A stretch of 64,000 nt of DNA from Circinella minor (GCA_016758965.1 JAEPRB010000080.1:64501-128500); one strand, 5' to 3'; positions 47,277 through 58,927 are shown, counted from the stretch's first letter. Notes: generated by a model from the sequence alone, not told the origin. Numbers and translations are program-made.

Positions 47277-48653
47277 ATGCATTCGGCTCACCATCTCTTA
47301 TTATCATTACTTGTCATTTTTTTATTATCACAACAGCTCGCTATGTTTTCGCACCAACTTTTTATTCGGTAGAGCAAAGCTGGACTATTAAAAATTGGAA
47401 GGAATATATAAACGATACATCGGATGATACTTGAGAATGACATAAAGCTTGGGGTATTCCAACAATTTCAACAGAAAGTTGTATTTGGCCAAGTCGTCTC
47501 GGGACTAGTTATAATGATCATCGCGTTGTTGATGACTCTAATACTATTAATACTGCTACAGAAAATGACAGAACTGAGAAAGTACTTCAAGTTATATATC
47601 CTAAAGAAAATATAAATTTAAAAGGCATGTTGTTGCGTCAACAATGTGGTATTGGATTTTATGCTGAACCGATTGTTTTACACGAGCAAACCAAACTTGC
47701 AATTTTTGAAGACCAGATTTATTTCCCAAAAGATATCGATTTTGTTTAAGGTTCGTTTGGACTTACTTGGAGTCCGTTTGTTATATTTGTTACATATCAA
47801 TATAAAAGCTACTAATATTGGGCCAATTTTTTCATCGTTTAAATCATTTATCGTTTATAGTAATTATTTACGTACTATTACTATTAACGATACAATAAAT
47901 ATCGTTTCTTTTGTAAATGTACTCGCACATTTCTATGTATGTAGGAGTTAATTACTAGGACTTTAAGGCGGTCGTCTCATAGAAATATGTTCTGGTGGTG
48001 TGTATACTAATATTTGCTTTTCGACACTGTATATAAAAAAACTATTATATTATGTTTGTTGCTTTTTTAATTTATAGTAAATATTTTTATTATGGAGTTT
48101 TGGAGAGAATAATGATAGAGCCATGTGGCGTCCCCTTGGAGCTGGAGAGCTTTATGGATAAATTCCTGAAGATCTACAGGGAAAGGGTCTTTATGTCAGC
48201 GAGAAAACGTTTACTGTGATACCACTTATGGTTACAGTCTTGGCCGTGGTTCATGGAGATTCGAAACTGGCGAATGGACCAAAGTAAAACAGACACTTCA
48301 TCTTTATCAACCTGGTAAACCTAAAGGAAGAATAAAACTTGCTATTACTGGGAAAACAGTTTATATATAGAAAATGGCTTGGCTTTTGTTTCTGAAAATG
48401 CAGAGAATGTGCTTCGTATCGGTATGTGTTTTATGAAGAACGTATTCTTCCAATGGTTTACAGTATATGAAGACAGTGGTCGTGGACGTTTGTATTATAG
48501 TATACTTTTTATAAATTCATTGATCCTGGTTATTTACACTTACTGTACATTATAATTTTCCCTATCTTTTTTGGTGGTTCAAAATCCCAATGGGCAGCTA
48601 AAAAAACAGAATACACTTATTTTAAAGACATCTCGCTAAAGATATATTATTAA
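47277..48653 (+). pseudogene. Full-length PL14 lyase pseudogene
   Basis: The copy keeps promoter, start ATG (47277), a signal peptide (SAHHLLLSLLVIFLLSQQLA) and the order of all conserved blocks, but is broken many times. After the signal peptide a frameshift leads to a stop near 47370, and the WTIKNWKEY block is in another frame. A TGA interrupts DTSDDT-HKAWGIP near 47433. The block VGFYAEPI analogue (GIGFYAEPIVLHEQTK) ends in a stop instead of FIRG at about 47748. MWRPLGAGELYG is followed by TAA near 48160; YGYSLGRGSWRFETGEWTKVKQT is in a shifted frame; FFGGSKSQWAAKKTEYTYFKDISLK ends in a stop at 48651-48653. Intron-like gaps sit at the same places as in the intact copies, so it arose by DNA duplication, not retrocopying. 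Confidence 0.85.
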
Positions 48654-50110
48654 ATACTAATCACGTATCAAATTCCTTAATTTTTTCTATTATTATTTCT
48701 GGGCTTATAATAATAGAATATCCCATTTGGTTGAATCCAATGATCTTATCATTCCGGTCTTGCACTAGTATATAGTTATATTCCATTTTAGTTATAATAA
48801 TCGATTCTTGAAAAGGAAATAAGTTACATTGATACATTTGTGTTTTCTGAGACCCTGATCACAACAACAGTTCTACCCTTTTGTAAACATGGCAAATATT
48901 TATATTATTATATTTAACAAAAAAAATATTGGTATTCTAGTACGTATCAGGTTAATATATTCGCAGCACTTATGATGTCGTTTCATGAACATTAATCAAC
49001 GCATTGTGTCAATAGAAACAGAGCCCGAGTCAGTTAATATTTACATAATGACAATCATCTTTGCCACAACAATGAATTTCTGTAAGGCGTTTTTTTCTGT
49101 TTTTGTTGATAAAGAATGGTTAACCATAAAAAAAATAAATTTAAAAAAAAAACCAGAGCTCAAATCCTGGGACCTCAATAATACAAGCATTCATATAATT
49201 CTAGAACATTGCATAAAATAAAACATGTGCTTGAAGGAAATGACGGAAATACCTGGGACTCGTCATTTTAATAAAAAAATCCAGTTTTCATTTAATAAAC
49301 TATAGTAAACAAAGAAAAAGAGACATAATATATATGATTTGTTATGAATGGATGGTTATAACAGTGTCGTTTCACAAAAATTGTTCTGTATACTGGTTTT
49401 ATGTGTCATGGATTATTTTGGTTAAAAATCACAATTTTCTATGTTTTGACATCTTATATATGTATATATATAGGACAATTTTGAATTCAGGGGTTACAGT
49501 AAGGAGAAAGTGGTCGATGCTTCTCAACAACAACAAAATTCAAGTAATTCTCAGTATTGACAGAAAATTTCGTTTGATAGCAACAGAAAAAACAAAGAAT
49601 GAGTTGGGGGGCTGAGTGGCAAAAAAAAAGCCAATTCTCAAACAACCTCCTATTGAACTTAATTTGGACAAGCGAATGCTCCGCTATAATGCTAGAAGTG
49701 TCCATGTGAAGTTCCTTACAAACAAGTGGCAACACAGACGTTAAGTGAAGCGTTACCACCAAAAAATGACAAACCGTTAGTGATTACACAACAACCATGC
49801 TATAACCTTATATATTTAAATGTAACCATTTATTATATGTATTTAACTATTTCTTATATAGTTACCAAGTACCATGACAATGAATAATAAGCGGTGACGA
49901 TTTTCTTTTTTTGCTCTAAAAAGTAACAAATATAAATATGGATTATTTAAATTTTTGTTTCTTTATTTTTTTTTTTTTTATTTTTTTTTATTTTTTTTTT
50001 ATTTTTTTTTATTTTTTTTTTACGACATACTCATCATTTTGATTAAAACATTTTTCTTTATTGCTTTTATTATCATAATACAATTATAATACATTAGTAC
50101 TATTCATAAT
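48654..50110. other. Spacer between lyase pseudogene and second lyase
   Basis: AT-rich with several small frames (48985-49221 and 49334-49615 plus, 49487-49762 minus) of no recognisable family. A striking tract of T runs separated by single A lies at 49962-50021, about 90 bp before the second lyase start. Confidence 0.5.
49962..50021 (+). repeat. A(T)9-15 tandem tract upstream of lyase 2
   Basis: Runs of nine or more T separated by single A, repeated about five times over 60 bp. Such tracts exclude nucleosomes in fungi and may open the promoter of the lyase that starts at 50111. Confidence 0.7.
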
Positions 50111-51267
50111 ATGCGTCTAATTCAACTTCTTGTTTTACTTATCCTGTCTATACAATCTACCAATGCCTACTCTTTAGAACATTGGTCATTTAAAGATTGG
50201 AATGATTACGCTGACGACAAATCTGACAGTAGCGCAGCATGGCGTAATAAATGGAAAATCAGTCGTTGGTCGTGGCCTGGTAAAGGAGGTACTTCTTACA
50301 ATAACCATAGAATTGTGGATGATCCAGCCGGTTCAGGCGACAAAGTTCTTCAAGTCACTTATCCAAAAAAAAGTAGCAATCCTGCAGGGAGTCCTCAAGG
50401 TGGTGTTGGATTCTATGCCCAGCCTATTGCTTTGAGACGTGAAGCTCGATTGGTTGTTTTAGAATATCAAGTTTATTTTCCAAAACCATTTACTTTTATT
50501 AGAGGTTTGTTGCTAGTTTCTATTTGCTGTTTCTTGTCACTGATCAACGTGTTTTATAATTATAATAATTACTTTCCTAAAACTGATTAACAACAAATAC
50601 ATGTCACAATTGTTATTATTTATATAAACTATAGGTGGCAAATTACCAGGTTTATATGGTGGCCATGAAGGGTGTTCGGGTGGTTCAAATTCAGATACAT
50701 GTTTCTCTACAAGGTATAACACTTACTTAAGCAATACTATGTAATAAAGGTATTCTTTTATTAATATATCATTTATTAGATTTATGTGGCGCCGTAAAGG
50801 TGATGGTGAAATTTACGCTTATATGCCTGAAAAAGAACAACGAAAAGATCTCTGTGATGAAAAAGGGAACATCTGCAATCCCAACTACGGGTATTCACTT
50901 GGTCGTGGATCATGGCGATTTAAACTGGGTGAATGGGTAAAGGTCCGTCAAACAGTCAAGCTTAACCGAGCTGATAGACAAGATGGTATGGTAACGGTCT
51001 ACGTTAACGACAAACTTGTATATGATGAAAAAAGATTAGTATTTGTTTCTGAGGATACAAGCAAAATTATTGGAATTGGTATGTACATAACAACAACTTG
51101 GGAAGCAATAAGGAATAATATACTAATAACTGACTTGCATTTCTTTTTTTTTTAAAAAAAAAATTACAGCATTCCATACTTTCTTTGGCGGCAATGGAAT
51201 CGAATGGGCACCAACATCACAAATGTATTCATACTTCAAAGGGTTTTCCTTAATGGCATTTTATTAA
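50111..51267 (+). CDS. Secreted polysaccharide lyase, PL14-like (second intact copy)
   Basis: Four exons at 50111-50504, 50635-50713, 50780-51078 and 51170-51267, with the same intron phases and positions as the copy at 44953, so the two are tandem duplicates. The signal peptide is RLIQLLVLLILSIQSTNA. Conserved blocks are intact: HWSFKDWNDY, GGVGFYAQPIALRREA, GGKLPGLYGGHEGCSGG, FMWRRKGDGEIYAYMP, LCDEKGNICN, YGYSLGRGSWRF, TVKLNRADRQDG, FHTFFGGNGIEWAP and YFKGFSLMAFY. Differences from copy 1 concentrate in the N-terminal third and in charged surface positions, suggesting that the two copies may have diverged in substrate or expression. The enzyme is expected to be extracellular; the uronate substrate is inferred from the family only. 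Confidence 0.88.
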
Positions 51268-53743
51268 TTCAATTATCAACGAACCCCTCATCTTTTTTGG
51301 TCATTTTTTTATTATCTAGTACGTAATTATTAATACAATGTATCATATACCATTATCGTTTTATTACTTTTATGAACCCTTATCATTTATATGAATAGTA
51401 TCGTCACAATGACAACAGGATTATTCGTCTGTAATTCAATGAAGGATTCGTGATACGCAAAAAGAAAAATAAATAAATACATAGTCATTTTGTCATACAG
51501 TAATTTTTTGCTTAAATAGCAAAATAATAGAATAACTATTTTTATCATATAAAAAATAAACAATATGCTACATAAAAACAAACATTTAATATATTAAAAT
51601 AATAATAAAGAAAGGTGACCCTGATCATTGTCAACTTTTTAATTCTAAAACGTCGTTTTTTTTTCAATTTTTATTTTATTTTTATTTTTAACTTCTAGCA
51701 CAATTCTTGTTGGTTCCAGGCTTTGGCTAAGTTTTTTTTTTCTTTAATTTCTGGTTTAAAAGAATATGTTACACGTTGGGTTGTTGTACAGAAATATTGG
51801 AATAAATCTTGTAAGTTAGTTGTTGACAATGCTGCGGTCTTTTTCATTAAAGAGCTAAACAAGTGGGGTAAAAATATAAATGGAATGTATTCTGGGGGTG
51901 AAAGAAATTTATTTTGTCATTCGATTAATATGGATTAATAATGTTATCTAAGCCTAAAATAGAGATTAGTTATCCACATAATTAGTTACTATTAAAATGA
52001 CCGGGTATCGAGATTTTTTTTTATTCACACATGCGCACATTTTGAGTAATTGAAATTATTTCCAATTGGATCTGAATTTGGGTGATACAACTTTTTGTTG
52101 TTGGCATTCTTCGTATTGTTAGTCTTTTGTTGTTTATTTATTAAGGCTCTTTATTTTACATACCCACACTTATTGGTACCATGGTTATTTTGTGTTACTT
52201 TTGTCACATTTACTTTTTGTCCCCCCTCACGAAAAGTAAACTCAATTAAATACAATAATTATAAGTATCTAAGTAAAAAAGAAATTGGTTCTTAAAATGT
52301 GAATAATGTATAACATACTCTATTTGTTTATGAAAATCAAAATTAGCGTTATAGATTGTTATAATAAAAAAAGATTAATAATATATACCACTGGAACTTG
52401 TATAGACTTAACATACCTATCATCATTGGCAACTTCATCACTGATGATAGATAATAGTGCTAAGGATTCCATTCATATAATAGCTATATTATCATTAGCA
52501 TAGCAAATAATAAATTATAATGATGATAAAGGGACAAAAACAAACATTTTAAATACGCCATTGTACACTCATTTGCAAATAATAATGGGTATACGTACAA
52601 AGGTCTGGATCAAAAAACAAAATAATGTTGTCGGGCGCTGACGAACCAGTAACTATAGGTTACTACGATCAAAGTAAAAGAAACCAGGGAGAGAAATTTT
52701 GTATATTGATTTATAGGGGTTTGATAGTGGGTTACTTATTTGTATAGCATTAAAAAAAACCGATTGCACTCATGAATTTCGTAAAAAGAGCTTATATCTT
52801 GGTTGTTGAATTGTCGAAAGTTTTTTTTCTTACAGACTCATTAGTTATCCTGATGTATGATGACTGCCTTGGATAACTTTCCCTGTTCTTCATGAGATTT
52901 GCTTAACTGTTACTCGTTACACCCAAGATAATTAACCTTTACACTTTATATCCATTTTCAAATTACAAACCTAGCAATTGTCTTTTTATGGAAATAAAGG
53001 CTTTTATTTTCTTATCGTCCCAAACTATTGTAGCCATAGATAATCATGAAAAGGCACACTTTTTTTTAAGTCATGTCAATCAACCAAGTGGGGACACTAG
53101 CAGAAATAAAAACAGAAACTCTGAGACCTTTTTTTATATATTTTTTAAATCATCCTTTTATTTTCTTATATAGTACTAAAGATAATTCTTAATTCAGAAT
53201 GCCAACGTCTAAAGAGAAAAAGTAATGCTCTTGTTCACATAAATCATTCTATTAGAAATCAAAGCACATATTTTTATAATGTTTTATCGGAAAAACGCGC
53301 TTTTAATAACGAATACTTCATTGTTGTTATCCGAATCTACGGAACGCAGTAATTGACTTTTAAAGGAAAAGTTGCTCTTTATTTAGTTCTCTGTGCTTCA
53401 GGTCACTGGATCTGCTTGATTTTTTCTGGAGAGTGTGTTTGGTAAAAGATATATTACTATAATAATGTGGCTAAGAGTTAAAAAAAATTGTCGCATTATA
53501 CATTCTATAATATTCTTTAGATTAGGTGTGTTGTGCTCAATTCATTTACCTCATTAATTTAAAGGAGATCGTTAAAGAGTTTGATTTTTCTTATAATTAC
53601 CCATATTACACACACTTTTAAGCGTTCATTCCAGCAATATATTTTAAAAGGCTTTGAACAAGATACTGGATTCTCTAATAAATATTTGTAGTAACTATTA
53701 TTATAGATGGTACTTAAGACAATTGTCCCGTTTACCTAATATA

Positions 53744-54182
53744 CAGGATTTTGCATTCATTTCCGGACGCAACCCTCAATTTGTTCGCTTATAATGTCAG
53801 TTTTTTTCGCTTATGATATGCTATATTGTTCGCTTATGATATACTATATTTTTTCGCTTATGATGGCGGTATTTTTCGCTTATAATATGTGATATTTGGT
53901 TAATCTCATAAAAGCAGATGTAGCAAATAACTTACAAAAAAAAAAGATATTAGTTGCGAAAACTCCACCTATCATTTGTGTAAATCTCTAATCTTCACAA
54001 GTGAATCTCTTAGACCCCATAAGTAAGAAAATTATATATGCATTATAAGCGAAAATTAATGCTATCATAAGCGAAAAATACCGCCATCATAAGCGAAAAA
54101 TACCGCCATCATAAGCGAACAATATAGCATATCATAAGCGAAAAAATTGAGGGTTGCGTCCAGAAATGAATGCAAAATCTTG
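53744..54182. mobile_element. MITE with long terminal inverted repeats, Tc1/mariner-type TA target
   Basis: A 439-bp non-coding element. Its left end begins CAGGATTTTGCATTCATTTC and the right end is the inverted complement with few mismatches, continuing through GGACGCAACCCTCAATT. A TA dinucleotide flanks both ends (53742-53743 and 54183-54184), the signature duplication of Tc1/mariner elements. Inside each arm the motif TTCGCTTATRATR is repeated about five times at 20-30-bp spacing (53784-53885 left; inverted at about 54043-54138 right), so the arms together make a 140-150-bp imperfect inverted repeat. The centre (about 53900-54040) is AT-rich and has no transposase. Confidence 0.85.
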
Positions 54183-54620
54183 TACTATATTACTATAAAA
54201 TAAAACTTTATTTTGAAAATTCTTTGCTCTGAGCGATCAGCTATAATAAAATTTAAACACATGTTCAAAATTGGTACTGTTACAGTATGTAATATATAGA
54301 TAACCATAATATATGTTTCATTGTCAAACCAAAGAACAATTGTGCCAACAAGAAAAAGAAGAGGTATCGGATTAAAAACCCCTCACCCTTCCATATCTTT
54401 TTTCTTTTCTGTAAAGTCTGAATTTTACATGAGCCTTTTTAAGTTCTAATAACAATAATTTTACATTCATATAACGGAAAGAAAAGAAACAAAAAAAAAT
54501 CAATTATTAATATAGAAATAGTCCCTGCATATAAAAGGCGTCTGCCTCTCTGCACATATTTTTCGCAGCGACGCTTTTTTTTTTGTACCACCCCTGAATT
54601 TTCTTCCTCAACTTCGTATT

Positions 54621-54674
54621 ATGGATCCCGCAAAAGAAAGTGACAGCTTGCGAGCAAAAAAAGAAATTGACTAG
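54621..54674 (+). CDS. 17-codon uORF upstream of the small membrane protein gene
   Basis: A short frame MDPAKESDSLRAKKEID ends 20 nt before the next ATG (54695). It could be a regulatory uORF, or a true first exon joined by a splice not recognised here. The peptide is hydrophilic with balanced charge, like a cytosolic tail before a membrane helix. Confidence 0.35.
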   Translation: MDPAKESDSLRAKKEID

Positions 54675-54694
54675 CTTTATGTTGTACTATATAT

Positions 54695-55134
54695 ATGGGT
54701 GATCGACTTTACGCAAATCGTGCAACATTAATCTCATTCTGTCTCGGATTCTCGGGAAGTGCCCTTGGATTAGCAACTGCTCAATATGGATTCTACATTG
54801 GTATGATGGACCAATTAACTGCATGGCGTCAAGACATGTTGGACATGAGACGACGATTGGAGGTTGGTGGAGGTGTTCCATATCTTCTGCGTGACGAGGT
54901 ACATAATATAGATTGTTTGAACCATAGGGAATATGAATGATATTGAATAATAATGGTATTGAATGATTGTAGGATTTTGTTGCATATTGGGGTCAACTTC
55001 CTTTACCTCGATATCGAAGACGACAGGCTCGACGTGATGCAGTAAAACAATGTTTACAACATGAATGGAACTATATGATACGCACGACAGCAACTACACT
55101 AAGCAGCTGGTTTGCAAGACGTTATGAACCATAA
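54695..55134 (+). CDS. Small single-helix membrane protein, family unknown
   Basis: Two exons, 54695-54898 and 54973-55134, join in frame (RDE/DFVAYW) to about 121 residues. Residues 10-35 form a small-residue-rich membrane segment (ATLISFCLGFSGSALGLATAQYGFYIG) with several Gly/Ala/Ser. After it come a polar stretch with LTAWRQDMLDMRRRLEVGG, then an Arg-rich part PLPRYRRRQARRDAVKQCLQHEWNY and a C-terminus SSWFARRYEP. Good splice sites and even codon composition argue for a real gene. I do not recognise the family. The basic C-terminal half after one helix is reminiscent of small mitochondrial inner-membrane proteins, but this is only an impression. The frame upstream of 54695 reaches a stop at once, so this ATG or a splice from the small upstream ORF is the start. 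Confidence 0.6.
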
Positions 55135-56941
55135 ATTCAAAAATTGCTCTTCTCTACAACAAAAACATGTACATTATCAAAAAAAAAAAAACCAACAAAT
55201 ATAATTTTCACTATAATCTTCTTTCCCCAACTTCCTTTTCTACCCAATCATATAATAGTAATTGTTTTTTTTCCTCTTCTTTTTCCTTTTCTCTATCATG
55301 ATATGATGAATTGAATACTCTTTGTTTGGATATTATTTCTATCTACAAAAAAGATGTCATTAAATTGATTATTTCTTTCAATAATCGAGTTTTTGATAGG
55401 TAGTTGAAAAAATCAGCAGCAATCAATCAATCATAACAAAGGAGCACCAGTAAAAATGATATATTATAAACTATGTAATTTACAATATATTTTAGAGTGT
55501 CAAACCGGGATTCATCATACAAAAAAAAAATGGTGAAAAAAGATTATGTCGCATAACTTCTTTTAAGCTCTTGTTATATTTATATTTATATTTATATGCA
55601 TATTTATTTTCTTATTGTGACGAAAAAACTGAAAAGTTAGGGATATTATCCCACAATCATTTTTTCACAGTAAGTATAAATTAAATTATTAGATGAAATA
55701 AAAGGAAGAGGTAAATAATACTTGAGAAACTAGGTACTCAAACTTACCAAAATTAATTTAAAGAGAAACATAGGTTGATGACAGCCATAAAGATTTCTGA
55801 TATTACATGCCCTAATAATGGTAGTACGAGCATAACCCGAATTAAGGGTCGGTCAACTAAACAAAAGCAACTACATCACTAAAATGATTGTTTTTTTGAC
55901 AAGACAAAAAAAAATAATTATTCTTGAATAAATACATTCTATTAATAAAATTCCCTTGCATGATTAGTAATTATTCAAAATTATGACAAGGGGAAACAAT
56001 AGTTGCTTTATTTATGATATTTTTAAACTTTTGCAAAATGACTCCCTTTTTATGATATTCTTCGGTTCAACTCATTTTGGGCTTTTGGTGCAACCAATTT
56101 GTTTATATAATACTTCGTGCTCTTTTTTTTTTTTTTTCGTTAGCTGGATATCAATGTCAATTTTTAGTTCGTGTAACATTTTCGCATTTTAACTTTTGAA
56201 AAACTTTGGTAAGATATTTTTTTTTTGAATAGTCATACAACAAATGTAATTGTTATTATATTTTATTAATAGTTATCTTTTATAAAAGAAAACATTCAAA
56301 TAAAATTATGCTGCAATATTTTATACTTTTAAATTCGATTTATTTTATTTAACGTCTCAAAATTGAGCACAGCGTCCTTGGCGGACATATTTGCTCGAGA
56401 CAAGGTAGTGGGGGTAGCAATATTTTATACAGTACAAACAAATCTAACATATATATACATTTAGATAAGTATATATATATATATATATTTAAAGTTTTAT
56501 TTGTTTAATTTAAAAAAAATCGACCGTGCTCAACACAGACATAAAAAGAAAAGAGATAGTAAAACAAATTGCATATAAAGAAGAAAAATAGAATATTGGC
56601 CATAAATAACAATGATTTTAAATAAAATTGTGTAAAATGTAAAGGCATAGTGAATGTCTGTATGTGTGAGTGTGATATATAATGATAATATGGATTGAAT
56701 GGAAGGGCTTAAAAAATATTACAAGGAACAAGAAAAAAAAGTACAGATAAATGTGGTTAAATAAAATGTATGATAAGAAAGAACATTGCGAATTAAAAAC
56801 GAAAAATGTAAGATTGTGTGTATGTGCGTTTGTCGTATGTATAATTTGATAATGCAAATACAGCTGCATGTGTTTGTATGTATATGAAGTATATATGCAA
56901 GAAGAGTTATCGTGTTATTGATTCGATTGTAAAGGAGGGAG
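55135..56941. other. AT-rich intergenic region
   Basis: Long A/T runs and short repeats, for example (TA)n at 56468-56488. Frames at 55983-56192 and 56618-56869 are low-complexity. No gene seen; it includes the 3' flanks of both neighbouring genes. Confidence 0.55.
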
Positions 56942-57202
56942 TTATTGGCGACGGTGGTAAATTCGTTGTTTTTCGTATCGACGTGCGATGGTATAAGCAT
57001 AGCCACTATGAGTTATAGTCAAATCTGCTGCGTCAACAAATACGGCCTGGCCCCCAAAGGAAGGGCTACTGTAAATCCATGAACAACTATTCTGTGACCA
57101 TAACGCTTCAATTGATTGTTGTGTGTACTGATCCAATGGAGTCCAATTTGATCCAGAACTATAGACCCATTGAACGATTCCTTTTGATCCTTGGTTTACC
57201 AT
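56942..57202 (-). CDS. Stand-alone WWE-like domain protein (86 residues)
   Basis: A single-exon gene of 86 codons. The sequence has the spacing of a WWE domain: QWVYSSGSNWTPLDQYTQQSIEALWSQ supplies the paired Trp, the Pro and the IE helix, then a beta region (SWIYSSPSFGGQAVFVDAADLTIT) and a terminal basic strand YAYTIARRYEKQRI, matching the R-x-x-RR end of the fold. In other eukaryotes WWE domains bind ADP-ribose units of poly(ADP-ribose) and sit inside ubiquitin ligases or PARPs; here the domain is the entire protein. Function is therefore unknown. The alternative is a chance resemblance, which I consider less likely because the key Trp and Arg positions are all present. Confidence 0.65.
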   Translation of the reverse strand: MVNQGSKGIVQWVYSSGSNWTPLDQYTQQSIEALWSQNSCSWIYSSPSFGGQAVFVDAADLTITHSGYAYTIARRYEKQRIYHRRQ

Positions 57203-58927
57203 TTTAATTCAACGTGTAATTATAAGAAAAAAACGATATACTGTTTCTTGGTTGCTTGGTTTGTAAATGGAATGAGAAAAAAAAAGAGAAAGAGTAACCA
57301 GACAATTATTATAAAGAAGTTCAACGCAATGATACCTTTTTATAGTTTTTTTTTCCGCTTCATGCTGCGCTTGGGCACCGGGGGTTATTATCAAGCAAAA
57401 GCGGAAAAAAAAATCAAAAACTATGTTATAATTATCTTTTTTTGCTTCAGCCTGATGAGACTATTGCGCCATCATAAGAACAAGGCAATTTAAGGGTGGC
57501 GTATGTAATTCCCCCCCTCCCCGAGTAGTAAACACCTTTGAAGCACCAGCCACTTGATTCAAATAACCTAAAGGATACAGAGGAGGATAAATAAAATTTA
57601 CTTGCTTTAATCCCCAAAAAAAAATTTGTGTCACATTCCTGTAAGATGCTATTTTTATCTTTCAAAAGCATCAACGGCAACACAAAAACAACACTAAATT
57701 ATAAAATATTTGTGGTCAACTCAATTTTATTACAACAAAAAAAAACCTTTCATTTTATTTTTTCTATATTTATTTTTATTTTTTTTAAAAAAAGTATTAT
57801 CTTATGCTTTTTATGATAGCATTTCTTGATTATTATATTTTTATTCTTCAAAAGAGGTGTTTAATGTAATAGCATAATAAAGTTGTTGTTTTATTACGTT
57901 GTGTCGTAATTCAAGAACTTGTTTATTTTCTGTATACGCATAAATGATCGAAAATATACAAATTTATTATAATAATCATGTTGTGTATGACAAATTGTCC
58001 AAGCCGCATTATGCAGATCCAACCTTTTTATATAGTATCAAAGTTAAATTCCAATTAAAGATCATAATTATTATTATTTTTTACTTTGGATCACTAATCA
58101 TATCACACTTCCAGTTTTTTCCACCAGCATACAAGGAATATTATTAAAACTACTTTGGTTAGAATACTTTTCCTCCACATGAAAATAAAAAGCGCGCAAA
58201 ACAAAATAAATGGGACCGAAGAATTAAAACAAAATGGTTGTGCTATTTTTGAACAAGGAGCTATCAATAATATTCGACCTACTTTATTATATATTATTAA
58301 AGTTCTGTGCGAAAAAAAAACAAGAACTATTATTATAACCAGGTATAAGATTAATAATAATATTCGAAAATGTTTATATTAGATACTTAAAGTTGAACTC
58401 TGATTTTATTATTATGAGAATTAATATCTTTGGCATTTTCTTTAATGCAATTACAACATTCTATACGCTTTTATATAATATTATTAATTTTAAAGGAGAA
58501 TAAACAGGAATTATAAATGCATTTATTTTAATATCAAAGTAAGTAAAGTAGTACAGATGCGTCATCACTTTCTATAGAATACTAATTTACTGATAAGGGG
58601 CAGTTTTCTTTATAAACTCATGTTAATCAACGACATAGTATAGGTAATTTGCTGCCATGATGCTATCCCTGCTTTAATTAAACTTCTTCGCACCTACTCC
58701 AGTTACCATCGTAACAGTTGTAATTAATTTACATTTGAAATTTGATAACTTTTCTTATGCATTAAAGGACTGAGTGAAGTACATAGTTACATTTGAAAGA
58801 TGTTTATTTATAACCTTTTTGAATCGTAGTAATTCAGCAACAAATTGCGGTTTCACAAACAAAGTCGGCGTGATTTTTTTTTTTTACTTCACAATTTTTT
58901 TTTAAAAAAATTAATATACCCAATTCA
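57203..58927. other. AT-rich intergenic region
   Basis: Short frames at 57191-57493, 57447-57683, 57944-58147 and 58155-58382 are Ile/Lys/Asn-rich and have no recognised relatives. A C-run (57511-57522) is the only compositional landmark. TAF13 starts after a T-tract (58877-58886). Confidence 0.5.

Larger units (their letters stand above)
51268..54694. other. AT-rich intergenic region containing a MITE
   Basis: No intact gene. A frame at 51723-51938 and others at 52095-52503 and 52988-53173 are short and unrecognised. The mariner-like inverted-repeat element at 53744-54182 is the only clear feature, apart from a 17-codon ORF (54621-54674) in the leader of the next gene. Confidence 0.5.

Noticed and set aside
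48840..48875. CTGAGACCCTGATC resembling a TPP riboswitch core
   Set aside because: The other conserved riboswitch segments and helices are absent and no thiamine gene lies nearby.
49150..49185. tRNA-like B box (GCTCAAATCCTGGGA)
   Set aside because: The T-stem does not pair correctly and no acceptor stem, D arm or anticodon arm could be drawn around it.
49487..49762. 91-codon minus-strand frame as a transposase relic
   Set aside because: No DDE or helix-turn-helix motif and no terminal repeats; the plus-strand reading is equally uninformative.
57944..58382. Two neighbouring ORFs (67 and 75 codons) that might be exons of one gene
   Set aside because: Translations are Ile/Lys/Asn-rich, no good donor-acceptor pair joins them and no family resemblance was found.
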